Assembly: GCA_022827685.1 (NCBI GenBank)
Contig: JAJEIH010000095.1
Span: 1 to 64,000 of the forward strand
Direction: 5' to 3'
DNA length: 64,000 nt
Source: Alphaproteobacteria bacterium
GTDB lineage: Bacteria; Pseudomonadota; Alphaproteobacteria; Bin95
The translations under genes and the position numbers were made by a program. Shown here piece after piece: positions 9,267 through 18,138 of the stretch; position 1 is the stretch's first letter, and the number at the start of each line of letters is the position of its first letter. The notes beneath the pieces were generated by a model that made no database searches, had not been told where the DNA came from, and saw only the letters and a program-made list of their open reading frames with translations.

Positions 9267-10426
9267 ACGCGCCGCTCGCATCCTATGCCGCCTCGCCCTC
9301 TGCCGGGCGGGGCCGGCGCTGGCCGGAGCCGGAGGCCGCCGACCGCACGCCCTTCCAGCGCGACCGCGACCGCATCCTCCATTCCGCCGCCTTCCGCCGG
9401 CTGCAATACAAGACCCAGGTGTTCGTGTCCGCCGAGGGCGACCATTACCGCAGCCGCCTGACCCACTCGCTCGAGGTCGGCCAGATCGCGCGCAGCATCT
9501 GCCGCAGCCTCGCGCTCGACGAGACGCTGGCGGAGACGCTGGCGCTCGCGCACGATCTCGGCCACACGCCCTTCGGCCATGCGGGCGAAGCCGCGCTCGA
9601 CAAGGCGCTCAGCAGCTGCGGCGGCTTCGACCACAATGTGCAGACCCTGCGCATCGTTACCCGGCTGGAAGCCCGCTACGCCGCCTTCGACGGCCTGAAC
9701 CTCACCTGGGAAACGCTGGAAGGGCTCGCCAAGCATAACGGGCCCGCCGCGCCCGGCGCGGTCTCCCCGCCGGTTGCGGAACTCGACCGCGCGCTGAATC
9801 TGCGCCTCGACGAGTGGCCCGGCCTCGAAGCGCAGGCCGCCGCGCTCGCCGACGACATCGCCTACAACAACCACGACATCGACGACGGCGTGCGTTCCGG
9901 GCTGCTGTGCCTCGACGACCTGCGCGGCCTGCCGCTTTTCGGGGAGGCCATAGCCGAGGTCGAATCCCGCTACGGCAAGCTGCCGCCGGCGCGCCTCATC
10001 CACGAGACGGTGCGCCGGGGCGTGCGCGCCATGGTGGCGGACACGGTGGCGGAGACCCGCCGCCGGCTCGCCGAAGCCCGGCCGGAGACCGCCGACGATG
10101 TCCGCCGGGCGGGCCGGCCGCTGGTCGCCTTCTCGGAAGGCATGGCGGAGACGGACCGGGCGCTCAAGGCCTTCATGCGCGAGCGGCTCTTCCGCCATCC
10201 CCATATCGAGGCGGAGACCGGGAGGGCCCGGATCGTGGTGACGGACCTGTTCGGCGCGCTCTCGGCCCGGCCCGGGGCGCTGCCCCCGGAATGGCGCCGC
10301 CGCGCGGACGGCGCGGACGCCTGTCGGGCGGCGCGCATCGTCGCGGACTATATTGCCGGCATGACCGACCGCTACGCCGACAGCGAACACGCCCGCCTCT
10401 GCAAGGGAGGCCGCGCGCCCGGATGA
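9263..10426 (+). CDS. dgt: Deoxyguanosinetriphosphate triphosphohydrolase-like protein (HD domain)
   Basis: The 387-residue protein has the hallmarks of dNTPases: RDRDRILHSAAFRRLQYKTQVF near the N-terminus and the metal-binding HD pattern H...HD (LTHSLEV, then LALAHDLGHTPFGHAGE). A later conserved DDIAYNNHDIDDG segment completes the set. It hydrolyses dNTPs to nucleosides and triphosphate, helping to balance dNTP pools. It starts the dgt-argS-SPOR-nagZ gene string common in Alphaproteobacteria. Its stop overlaps the argS start (ATGA). Confidence 0.93.
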   Translation: MNAPLASYAASPSAGRGRRWPEPEAADRTPFQRDRDRILHSAAFRRLQYKTQVFVSAEGDHYRSRLTHSLEVGQIARSICRSLALDETLAETLALAHDLGHTPFGHAGEAALDKALSSCGGFDHNVQTLRIVTRLEARYAAFDGLNLTWETLEGLAKHNGPAAPGAVSPPVAELDRALNLRLDEWPGLEAQAAALADDIAYNNHDIDDGVRSGLLCLDDLRGLPLFGEAIAEVESRYGKLPPARLIHETVRRGVRAMVADTVAETRRRLAEARPETADDVRRAGRPLVAFSEGMAETDRALKAFMRERLFRHPHIEAETGRARIVVTDLFGALSARPGALPPEWRRRADGADACRAARIVADYIAGMTDRYADSEHARLCKGGRAPG

Positions 10427-12129
10427 ACGTCTTTCACGAGCTCGGACAGGCCGTGCGCGCCGCCCTCCGCGATGTTGCGGACGGGCTGGACGCGCCCGCC
10501 GCCGGCGTGGAACTGCCGCGCGACCCCGCGCATGGGGACTTCGCCACCAATGCGGCGATGACGGCGGCCCGCGCCGCCGGATGGAAGCCCCGCGACCTGG
10601 CGGAGGCGCTCTGCGAACGCCTGTGCGCCGACGGGAGGGTTGCGAGCGCCGAGGTCGCGGGTCCCGGTTTCGTCAATCTGCGCATGAGGCCGGAATTCTG
10701 GCGGGCGCAGATTCCGGCGCTTCTCGCGGCGGGCCCGGCCTACGGGGACTCGGACGCGGGCGCGGGACGGCGGGTGAATGTGGAGTATGTCTCCACCAAC
10801 CCGACGGGGCCGCTGCATGTCGGCCATGCGCGCGGCGCGGTCTTCGGCGATGCGCTCGCCCGCCTGCTGGCGAAGGCCGGCTACGATGTCACCACCGAGT
10901 ATTACATCAATGATGCCGGCGCCCAGGTGGATGCGCTCGGCCGTTCCGTCCACCACCGCTACCTGGAGGCGCTGGGAGAGGCGCCGGGGCCGATGGCGGA
11001 GGACATGTATCCCGGAGACTACCTGAAGCCGGTGGGCGCCGCGCTCGCGGAGGAGTTCGGCCCGCGCTACCGGGATGCCGGCGAATCCGAATGGCTCGCG
11101 CCCTTCCGCGACCGGGCCGTCGCCGCGATGATGGCGTCGATCCGCGAGGACCTTGCCGCGGCCGGCATCGAGCAGCAGGTGTTCACCTCGGAGCGCGCGC
11201 TGGTCGAGTCCGGCGGCGTCGAGCGCGCCATCGCCGGGCTGGAGGAAAAGGGGCTGGTCTATTGGGGCGTGCTGGACCCGCCCAAGGGCAGGAAGCCGGA
11301 CGGTTGGGAGCCCGGCCGCCGGCAGATGCTGTTCCGCTCGACCGAAGCGGGCGACGATGTGGACCGGCCGCTGAAGAAGTCGGACGGCGGCTGGACCTAT
11401 TTCGCCTCCGACATCGCCTACCACATGGACAAGGCGGCGCGCGGCTTCGAGGAGTTGATAAATGTCTGGGGCGCCGACCATGGCGGCTATGTGAAGCGGA
11501 TGCAGGCGGCCGTATCGGCCGCGACCGACGCCAGGCTGGATGTGAAAATTTGCCAGCTCGTGCGCGTGCTGCGCGGCGGCGAACTGGTGCGCATGTCCAA
11601 GCGCAGCGGCGATTTCGTGACCCTCAGCGAAGTGGTGGACGAAGTCGGGCGGGATGCGCTGCGCTTCCTGATGCTCACCCGCCGCAACGATGCGCCGCTG
11701 GATTTCGACCTGGCCCAGGCCGTGGCCCAGTCGCGCGACAATCCGGTGTTCTATGTCCAGTACGCCCATGCCCGCTGCTGCTCCGTGCTGCGCCACGGCG
11801 AGGGAACGGGCGAGGCGGGGGCGGAAGACCTGGCGCGGCTGGAGGGACCCGAAGAGCTGGCGCTGATCCGCAGGCTGGCGGCCTGGCCGCAGACGGTCGA
11901 GACGGCCGCCGCCGCGCATGAGCCGCACCGCGCGGCCTTCTACCTCATGGAAGCGGCAACCGATTTCCACGCGCTCTGGACCAAGGGCCGCGAGAACGCG
12001 CGGCTCCGCTTCATCCAGGAGGACGACCCGGCCGGAACGCGTGCCCGGCTGGCGCTGGTCCGCGCGACCGCCATCGTGATCGCCGGGGGGCTCCGGACGC
12101 TCGGCGTCGAGCCGGTGGAACGGATGTAG
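10423..12129 (+). CDS. argS: Arginyl-tRNA synthetase
   Basis: A 568-residue class I aminoacyl-tRNA synthetase. The HIGH-type signature appears as PLHVGHARGA. The KMSKS-type loop is MSKRSGDFVTL. The N-terminal additional domain (about 1-100) recognises the tRNA D-loop, and the C-terminal helical anticodon-binding domain ends in LRTLGVEPVERM, typical of ArgRS. It charges tRNA-Arg. The ATG at 10423 overlaps the dgt stop. Confidence 0.97.
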   Translation: MNVFHELGQAVRAALRDVADGLDAPAAGVELPRDPAHGDFATNAAMTAARAAGWKPRDLAEALCERLCADGRVASAEVAGPGFVNLRMRPEFWRAQIPALLAAGPAYGDSDAGAGRRVNVEYVSTNPTGPLHVGHARGAVFGDALARLLAKAGYDVTTEYYINDAGAQVDALGRSVHHRYLEALGEAPGPMAEDMYPGDYLKPVGAALAEEFGPRYRDAGESEWLAPFRDRAVAAMMASIREDLAAAGIEQQVFTSERALVESGGVERAIAGLEEKGLVYWGVLDPPKGRKPDGWEPGRRQMLFRSTEAGDDVDRPLKKSDGGWTYFASDIAYHMDKAARGFEELINVWGADHGGYVKRMQAAVSAATDARLDVKICQLVRVLRGGELVRMSKRSGDFVTLSEVVDEVGRDALRFLMLTRRNDAPLDFDLAQAVAQSRDNPVFYVQYAHARCCSVLRHGEGTGEAGAEDLARLEGPEELALIRRLAAWPQTVETAAAAHEPHRAAFYLMEAATDFHALWTKGRENARLRFIQEDDPAGTRARLALVRATAIVIAGGLRTLGVEPVERM

Positions 12130-12133
12130 GGCC

Positions 12134-12817
12134 GTGGCGGCGGCGCCCGACAACCGACGCCATACGCTCCGGCTGGCGGGTCTGGGCGTGTTGTCGGTTG
12201 TCGCGGTCGGAGGGCTGCTGTGGTTCGGCTATTGGGCGATGCTCGGGTCGAGCGATGCGGACCTTCCCGTCGTCAAGGCCCCGGAGGGGGACTACAAGGT
12301 AGCGCCGAAGGACCCGGGGGGCCTCGAAGTGGACCATCAGGATGCAAGCATCTACGAGGCGCTGGTGCGCGGCAGGCCGGGAGCGGTGCCCGAAACCATC
12401 GGCCCGCTGCCGGAGGCGCCCCGGCCGGTGATCCCGCCTCCGACGCCCGCGCCGTCCTCCGAACCGGCGGAAACCGGCCCGAAAGCCGCGCCCATGCCGG
12501 TGCCCGCTCCCCGGGGCGGCAGTGCGACCGCCGCCGCCCCGCCCACGCCCCCGACGCCGTCCGCAAGGCCGCAGCAGGAGGCCGCTGCCCCCGTTTCCGT
12601 GCAGCTTGGCGCGTTCGACACCGAGGCTGCCGCCCGCAAGGCATGGCAGGAACTCAAGAAGCGCCATGACGATCTGCTGGGGCGCATGGATGCGCAATTC
12701 GCCCACGGCGAGGGGGTCGTCCGCGTCCGCGCCGGCCCCGTCTCGAACGCGGCGCTGGCGCAACTCGTCTGCGAACAGCTCAAGGCGCGCGATGTCGATT
12801 GCTTCCTCGTCCGCTGA
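12134..12817 (+). CDS. Membrane-anchored SPOR domain protein
   Basis: Starts at GTG 12134, four bases after argS. The 227-residue protein has a short cytoplasmic tail and one membrane helix at about residues 14-34. A long Pro/Ala-rich periplasmic linker follows (about 90-150). A C-terminal SPOR domain starts at about residue 153 (VSVQLGAFDTEAAARKAW). SPOR domains bind denuded septal peptidoglycan, so a role in cell division or wall remodelling is expected. The neighbouring nagZ acts on wall fragments, and the start of nagZ lies inside this gene by 26 bp. Confidence 0.87.
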   Translation: MAAAPDNRRHTLRLAGLGVLSVVAVGGLLWFGYWAMLGSSDADLPVVKAPEGDYKVAPKDPGGLEVDHQDASIYEALVRGRPGAVPETIGPLPEAPRPVIPPPTPAPSSEPAETGPKAAPMPVPAPRGGSATAAAPPTPPTPSARPQQEAAAPVSVQLGAFDTEAAARKAWQELKKRHDDLLGRMDAQFAHGEGVVRVRAGPVSNAALAQLVCEQLKARDVDCFLVR

Positions 12818-13757
12818 GCGGACCGGCTCGCGCGAGGCGCCGCTTGCGGCCGTTTTCGGCTGCGCCGGCCCTGCGCTCACGGCCCGGGAGCGCGACTTCT
12901 TCCGCGATGCGGACCCGTTTGGCTTCATCCTTTTCGAGCGCAATCTCGGGGACGCCGCCGCTATCCGCCGGCTCACCTGCGAGCTGCGCGAGGCGGTGGG
13001 GGACGGCGCCGCGCCCGTGCTGATCGACCAGGAAGGCGGGCGCGTGGCCCGGCTCGGCCCGCCAGATTGGCCGGCCTTTCCCTCCGCGGCCCGGCTGGCC
13101 GAGGGGCCTGTCGGCGCGACGCGGGCGACGGCGCGCGCCATCGGCGGGATGCTGGCCGGGCTCGGCATCGATGTGAACTGCGCCCCGGTGGCGGATGTCC
13201 ATGCGCCGGGGCTCACCCATGAGGTGATCGGCGAACGCGCCTTCTCCAGCGACCCCGCCATCGTTGCGGCCCACGCCCGCGCCTATGCCGAGGGCCTGAG
13301 GGACGCAGGCGTGCTGCCGGTGCTCAAGCACCTGCCGGGCCACGGCCGGGCCGCGGCCGACAGCCACGAGACCCTGCCGGATACCGATGCGGACGAGCCG
13401 TCGGTCGCGGCCTTCTCCGCGCTGGCCGACCTGCCCGTCGGCATGACCGCGCATGTCCTCTACCGCGACTGGGACGCCCGGCTGCCGGCAACGCTCTCTC
13501 CCGCGGTGATCGGGGAGGTCGTGCGCGGGCGCATCGGCTTCGACGGGCTGCTGCTCACCGACGACCTTTCCATGCGCGCGCTCGACGGCCCGTTCGGCGC
13601 GAGGACCCGCGGGGCGCTCGACGCGGGCTGCGACATCGCGCTCCACTGCAATGCGGACGCCGCCGAGATGGCCGAGGTCGCCGCCGCGGCCGGCCGCATG
13701 ACGGCGCTGGCGGCAGGGCGCTGGCGGCGCGCCCGGAACTGGCTGGAGGCGTCGTGA
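12792..13757 (+). CDS. nagZ: Beta-N-acetylhexosaminidase (GH3) NagZ
   Basis: A single-domain glycoside hydrolase family 3 protein of 321 residues, the usual NagZ size. It contains the signature KHLPGHGRAAADSHETLP with the Asp-His dyad loop and the nucleophile in LLTDDLSM. DQEGGRVARL marks the substrate loop. It removes GlcNAc from muropeptides during cell-wall recycling in the cytoplasm. ATG 12792 overlaps the SPOR gene by 26 bp. In related genomes nagZ is usually followed by scpA-scpB; here an M50 protease follows instead. Confidence 0.94.
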   Translation: MSIASSSAERTGSREAPLAAVFGCAGPALTARERDFFRDADPFGFILFERNLGDAAAIRRLTCELREAVGDGAAPVLIDQEGGRVARLGPPDWPAFPSAARLAEGPVGATRATARAIGGMLAGLGIDVNCAPVADVHAPGLTHEVIGERAFSSDPAIVAAHARAYAEGLRDAGVLPVLKHLPGHGRAAADSHETLPDTDADEPSVAAFSALADLPVGMTAHVLYRDWDARLPATLSPAVIGEVVRGRIGFDGLLLTDDLSMRALDGPFGARTRGALDAGCDIALHCNADAAEMAEVAAAAGRMTALAAGRWRRARNWLEAS

Positions 13758-14443
13758 GCGGCGTTTCGCTGGAGGAATTCCTTTACCAATTGTCGGTCTG
13801 GGCGCTGCCCCTGCTGCTGGCCGTGGGCTGCCATGAGGCGGCGCATGGCTGGGCCGCCTGGAAGCTCGGCGACGACACCGCCCGCCGGCTCGGCAGGGTC
13901 ACGCTCAATCCCGTCCGCCATATCGACCCTTTCGGGACGCTGCTGCTGCCGGGGCTGCTGCTGCTCTCCGGCGCGCCCTTCCTGATCGGCTACGCAAAGC
14001 CGGTGCCGGTGGCGTTCGGGCGGCTCCGGCCCGTCCGGCTCGGCATGGCGCTCGTGGCGGTCGCGGGCCCGGCCGCCAATCTCGCGCTTTGCGTGCTCTC
14101 GCTGGTCGTGCTCCAGGCCCTGGGCTGGGCGCCTGAATTTCCGGGGCGCGACTGGGTGGCCGAGACCGCCCGGAAGAGCGTGATCCTCAACACCGTGCTT
14201 GCCGTCTTCAACATGCTCCCGGTGCCGCCGCTGGACGGCGGGCGCATCCTGACGGCGCTGCTGCCGGCCCGAATCGCCAGCCGCCTCGCGCGCTTGGAGC
14301 GCGGCGGGATCGTGCTTATCCTTCTCGTGCTGTTTGTGCTGCCCTGGCTGCTGTCCAGGGCGGGCATCGGGTTCAATCCGGCGGACTGGCTGCTCTGGCG
14401 GCCGGTCGAATGGATCATCGAGGGGCTCATAACGGTCATCTGA
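13754..14443 (+). CDS. Site-2-protease-family (M50) membrane metalloprotease
   Basis: A 229-residue, multi-helix membrane protein. The zinc motif HEAAH is at residues 27-31 in the first conserved helix, and the second metal-binding segment is VPPLDGGRIL around residues 155-165, the NPxDG-like motif of the family. No PDZ domain is present, placing it with the short M50B proteins often called YwhC-like. It presumably cleaves membrane substrates within the bilayer; its target is unknown. It starts with GTG, overlapping the nagZ stop by 4 bp. It sits where scpA normally lies in this gene string. Confidence 0.88.
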   Translation: MSGVSLEEFLYQLSVWALPLLLAVGCHEAAHGWAAWKLGDDTARRLGRVTLNPVRHIDPFGTLLLPGLLLLSGAPFLIGYAKPVPVAFGRLRPVRLGMALVAVAGPAANLALCVLSLVVLQALGWAPEFPGRDWVAETARKSVILNTVLAVFNMLPVPPLDGGRILTALLPARIASRLARLERGGIVLILLVLFVLPWLLSRAGIGFNPADWLLWRPVEWIIEGLITVI

Positions 14444-14457
14444 GCGGAACGGCGGGA

Positions 14458-15540
14458 ATGAGCGCACCCATTCTTCTGGAAGTGGAGGACCTGGAGCACG
14501 GCTATGACGGCGAGACCGTGCTCGACGGCGTGAGCTTCGCGGTGGATGCCGGCGAGATCGTGTGCCTGCTCGGGCCGTCCGGCTGCGGCAAGACCACCAC
14601 ATTGCGCCTCGTCGCGGGGCTTGAGCGTCCGGCGGGCGGGCGGGTCGCCATCGCCGGCGAAACCGTGACCGGCCCCGGCCTGACCGTGCCGCCCGAGCAG
14701 CGGCGCGTCTCGATGATGTTCCAGGACTATGCGCTCTTCCCGCATCTCAGGGTGCGCGACAATGTCACCTTCGGCCTGAGCCGCCTCGCGGGGCGGGAGC
14801 AGCGCCGCCGGGCCGACGAACTGCTCGACAAGGTCGGCATGTCCGCCTATGCCGGCGCCTATCCCCATGTCCTCTCCGGCGGCCAGCAGCAGCGCGTCGC
14901 GCTGGCCCGCGCGCTCGCGCCGGAGCCCTATCTGGTGCTGCTGGACGAGCCGTTCTCCGGCCTCGACCCGGAGTTGCGCGGCCGGGTGCGCGACGATTCC
15001 ATGCACCTCCTGAAGACGAGCGGCGCCGCGACCCTGTTTGTCACCCACAATGCCGAGGAAGCCATGATGATGGCCGACCGGGTGGTGGTGATGCAGGCCG
15101 GCCGGGTGGTCCAGAACGGCACGCCGGAGGAAATCTATTGCGAACCCGCCGGCCCCTTCGTCGCCACGTTCCTCGGCGAGGTCAACCGGTTCGACGGGCT
15201 GGTGGCGGGAGGACGGGTGGAAACGCCGCTCGGGTCCGTTGCCGCTCCCGGTTTCGTGGACGGATCGGCCGTGCAGGTGCTGGTCCGGCCCGAGGCGATC
15301 CGCATCGGCGAGCCGGGAGGCGCCGGCGCCGAGGCGCGGATCGAGGCGATCCGCATGGTCGGCCGCAGCACGCTCGTCCACCTCACGCTCGCCGCCGCCG
15401 CCCGGGGCGTTTACGGTCCCGCCGCTCCGGAGGGCATTCATCTGCACGTCCGGTCCCCCGGCCGCATCGACGCCGGCGAGGGCGAAGTGCGACAGCTTTC
15501 GCTGGACGGCGAGCAGGTCTTCGTCTTTCCTCGCGATTGA
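14458..15540 (+). CDS. ABC transporter ATP-binding protein with TOBE domain
   Basis: A 360-residue ATPase of the iron/spermidine/putrescine importer type. Walker A is GPSGCGKTT at about 39-47. The ABC signature is [16 protein letters not shown], Walker B is [10 protein letters not shown], and the switch histidine is in [12 protein letters not shown]-terminal TOBE-like region (about 240-360) occurs in importers such as FbpC and PotA. No permease or substrate-binding gene is adjacent, so it is an orphan ATPase here. It lies between the M50 protease and tatA. Confidence 0.9.
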   Translation: MSAPILLEVEDLEHGYDGETVLDGVSFAVDAGEIVCLLGPSGCGKTTTLRLVAGLERPAGGRVAIAGETVTGPGLTVPPEQRRVSMMFQDYALFPHLRVRDNVTFGLSRLAGREQRRRADELLDKVGMSAYAGAYPHVLSGGQQQRVALARALAPEPYLVLLDEPFSGLDPELRGRVRDDSMHLLKTSGAATLFVTHNAEEAMMMADRVVVMQAGRVVQNGTPEEIYCEPAGPFVATFLGEVNRFDGLVAGGRVETPLGSVAAPGFVDGSAVQVLVRPEAIRIGEPGGAGAEARIEAIRMVGRSTLVHLTLAAAARGVYGPAAPEGIHLHVRSPGRIDAGEGEVRQLSLDGEQVFVFPRD

Positions 15541-15602
15541 GCCGCGTTGCGGGCGGCGCGCGCTTCTGCGATAAGGGCGCCCAGCAGCAGGAGGCACAGC
15601 AT

Positions 15603-15821
15603 ATGAGCATCGGTCCCTGGCAAGTCATCATCGTCCTGGTGATAATCCTGATCCTCTTCGGCGCCGGGAAACTGCCGCGCGTGATGGGCGATCTCGCCAA
15701 GGGCGTGAAGAACTTCAAGAAGGGCTTGAACGAGGAAGACCGCGAGACGGCCATCGAGTCCAAGCCGGCGGAGACCGTCGCCGCCGCCGAAAGCGAAAAA
15801 GACACCGCAGCCCGCACCTGA
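15603..15821 (+). CDS. tatA: Sec-independent translocase subunit TatA
   Basis: A 72-residue protein with an N-terminal membrane helix, the conserved [23 protein letters not shown] hinge and amphipathic helix, and a charged tail. TatA oligomerises to form the passage for folded proteins carrying twin-arginine signals. It is the first of tatA-tatB-tatC. The nearby Mo/Fe-S hydroxylase is a cofactor-loaded enzyme but its subunits show no obvious Tat signal. Confidence 0.95.
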   Translation: MSIGPWQVIIVLVIILILFGAGKLPRVMGDLAKGVKNFKKGLNEEDRETAIESKPAETVAAAESEKDTAART

Positions 15822-15846
15822 CGGCCGGGAGGGCCGGCAACGCGCC

Positions 15847-16197
15847 ATGCTCGATATCGGCTGGACGGAAATGCTCGTGATCGCGGTTATCGCGATCGTC
15901 GTCATAGGCCCGCGCGACCTGCCGAAAATGCTGAAGACCGTGGGCGGCTGGGTGCGCAAGGCGCGGGCGACGGTGCGCGAGCTCCAGACCGGCATCGAGG
16001 ACATGGCGCGCGAAGCCGAGCTCGACGAGGTCAAGAAATCGGTCGAGAGCGCAACCCGCGTGGACAACTGGCTTGACGACAAGGCCGTCGTCAAGCCGCC
16101 GGCCAGCCAGTCTTCGCCCGCCGCAGCCTCGCCACAGCCTTCCGCGACGGTGCCGGCGGCCGCCGCCGAGTCCGGCAAGCCGGCGAAACTCTGGTGA
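15847..16197 (+). CDS. tatB: Sec-independent translocase subunit TatB
   Basis: The 116-residue protein begins MLDIGWTEMLVIAVIAIVVIGPRDLPKMLKTVG, the TatB form with an Asp/Glu-bearing membrane helix and the GPRDLP hinge. It continues with an amphipathic charged helix and a Pro/Ala-rich tail. TatB works with TatC as the receptor for twin-arginine signal peptides. The gene overlaps tatC (GTGA). Confidence 0.95.
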   Translation: MLDIGWTEMLVIAVIAIVVIGPRDLPKMLKTVGGWVRKARATVRELQTGIEDMAREAELDEVKKSVESATRVDNWLDDKAVVKPPASQSSPAAASPQPSATVPAAAAESGKPAKLW

Positions 16198-17021
16198 ACC
16201 AGGGGGCGGAAGAAGACAAAGAAGCCCCGCTGCTCGACCACATCATCGAGCTGCGCAACCGGCTGGTCTATTCCGTCATCGCGCTCCTGGTGGGATTCAT
16301 CCTCTGCGTCTCCGTCGCAAGCTACATCTTCGAGTTCCTGACCGCGCCGCTCGCCCGCGCGCTCGGCGACGAGGCCGGGCGGCGGATGATCTTCACCGCG
16401 CTTTACGAGCCCTTCTTCGTCTATATCAAGATCGGCATCTATGCCGGGCTGTTCATCTCCTTCCCGGTCATCTCCAACCAGCTCTGGCGCTTCGTCGCGC
16501 CCGGCCTCTACCGCCGCGAGAAGCAGGCCTTCCTGCCCTATCTCGTGGCGACGCCGGTGCTGTTCTTCGCCGGCGGGGCGATGGTCTATTACGCGGTCAT
16601 GCCGCTCGCCTGGGAGTTCTTCCTGACCTTCGAGAGCCCCGGCGCGCCGGGGGCGGAGGGCGAGACCGGCACGCTCCCGATCCAGCTCGAGGCCAAGGTC
16701 TCGGAATATCTCTCGCTGGTCATCAAGCTGATGTTCGCCTTCGGGCTCTTCTTCCAGATGCCGGTCGGGCTCACGCTGGTCGCGCGCGCCGGCATCGTCT
16801 CGGCCGACCAGCTGGCGCGCGGGCGCAAATACGCCATCGTGGTCGTGTTCCTGACGGCGGCGGTGCTGACCCCGCCCGACATCATCAGTCAGGTCGGCCT
16901 CGCGCTTCCCGGCCTCGTGCTCTACGAAATCTCGATTGCGCTCGCGCGCGGCATCGAACGCCGCCGGGCCCGCGCGGAAGCCGAAGCGGACGCGGAAGAG
17001 GAAGCCGGGGCCGAAGGTTGA
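16194..17021 (+). CDS. tatC: Sec-independent translocase subunit TatC
   Basis: A 275-residue, six-helix integral membrane protein. Conserved TatC features include [18 protein letters not shown] at the N-terminus, the [37 protein letters not shown] region, and [23 protein letters not shown] towards the end. It recognises the twin-arginine signal. It starts with GTG overlapping tatB and has an Arg/Glu-rich cytoplasmic tail. tgt follows after 1 bp. Confidence 0.96.
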   Translation: MNQGAEEDKEAPLLDHIIELRNRLVYSVIALLVGFILCVSVASYIFEFLTAPLARALGDEAGRRMIFTALYEPFFVYIKIGIYAGLFISFPVISNQLWRFVAPGLYRREKQAFLPYLVATPVLFFAGGAMVYYAVMPLAWEFFLTFESPGAPGAEGETGTLPIQLEAKVSEYLSLVIKLMFAFGLFFQMPVGLTLVARAGIVSADQLARGRKYAIVVVFLTAAVLTPPDIISQVGLALPGLVLYEISIALARGIERRRARAEAEADAEEEAGAEG

Positions 17022-17022
17022 G

Positions 17023-18138
17023 ATGACGCTCGGCTTCGCGCTGACGGGCACTGACGGGCGCGCGCGGCGCGGGCGGCTCCGGACGGCGCACGGCCCCGTC
17101 GAGACGCCGGCCTTCATGCCGGTCGGCACGGCGGCGACCGTGAAGGCGCTGACCCCGGCGATGGTGGCGGAAACCGGCGCGCAGATGGTGCTCGCCAACA
17201 CCTACCACCTTGTGCTCCGCCCCGGCGCGGAGCGGGTGGCGCGGCTCGGCGGCCTGCATGCCTTCATGCGCTGGCCGGGGCCGATCCTGACCGATTCCGG
17301 CGGCTACCAGGCCATGTCGCTCGGCGGCCTCGCCAGGGTCGGGGAGGACGGGGTGCGCTTCCGCAGCCATATCGACGGCGCGCGCCTCGAGCTCACGCCC
17401 GAGCGCGCGGTCGAGGCGCAATACCTGCTCGACGCCGATGTCACCATGGCGCTCGACGAATGCACGCCCTGGCCCATCGACAAGGACGGGGCCGCCGCCT
17501 CCATGCGCCGCTCGATGCGCTGGGCCGAACGCTGTCGGGCGGCCTTCCGGGACCGGGCGGGCTACGGCCTGTTCGGCATCGTGCAGGGCGGCGTGCATGA
17601 CGATCTGCGCGCGGAATCGGCCGCGACGCTGGCGGGACTCGGTTTCGACGGCTATGCGGTCGGCGGCCTCGCGGTCGGGGAGGGGCAGGCGGCGATGTTC
17701 TCCGTCCTCGACACGGTCCCCGACGCCCTGCCGGCGGACCGGCCGCGCTACCTGATGGGCGTCGGCAAGCCGGGCGACATCGTGGGCGCCGTGGCGCGCG
17801 GCATAGACCTGTTCGACTGCGTGCTGCCGACCCGGTCCGGCCGCACCGCGCAGGCTTGGACCCGGAAGGGGCCGCTCAACCTGCGCAACGCCCGCCACGC
17901 CGAAGACCCCGCGCCGCTCGACCCGAGCGTCGATTGCCCGGCGAGCCGGGAGTTCAGCCGCGCCTATCTGCACCATCTCGTCAAGTCGCGCGAGATGCTG
18001 GGCGCGACCCTGCTGAGCTGGCACAACACCGCCTTCTACCAGGCCCTGATGGCCGAAATCCGCGGCGCCATAGAGCAGGGCTGCTTCGAGGAATGGCGGC
18101 GCGGGTTCGAACGCCGACAGGCCGGCGGAGGCGGCTGA
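17023..18138 (+). CDS. tgt: Queuine tRNA-ribosyltransferase (TGT) with degenerate zinc site
   Basis: TGT exchanges guanine-34 of certain tRNAs for preQ1 on the way to queuosine. The 371-residue protein keeps the catalytic core: [20 protein letters not shown] around D91 and GIVQGG. In the family a zinc ion is held by CxCxxC plus a later His. Here the matching residues read V303-D-C305-P-A-S308, so two of three cysteines are lost, while the histidine of LLSWHNT (H334) remains. The reading is clear in the DNA at 17929-17946. It may fold without zinc or have reduced activity. It overlaps the next gene as TGATG. Confidence 0.9.
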   Translation: MTLGFALTGTDGRARRGRLRTAHGPVETPAFMPVGTAATVKALTPAMVAETGAQMVLANTYHLVLRPGAERVARLGGLHAFMRWPGPILTDSGGYQAMSLGGLARVGEDGVRFRSHIDGARLELTPERAVEAQYLLDADVTMALDECTPWPIDKDGAAASMRRSMRWAERCRAAFRDRAGYGLFGIVQGGVHDDLRAESAATLAGLGFDGYAVGGLAVGEGQAAMFSVLDTVPDALPADRPRYLMGVGKPGDIVGAVARGIDLFDCVLPTRSGRTAQAWTRKGPLNLRNARHAEDPAPLDPSVDCPASREFSRAYLHHLVKSREMLGATLLSWHNTAFYQALMAEIRGAIEQGCFEEWRRGFERRQAGGGG

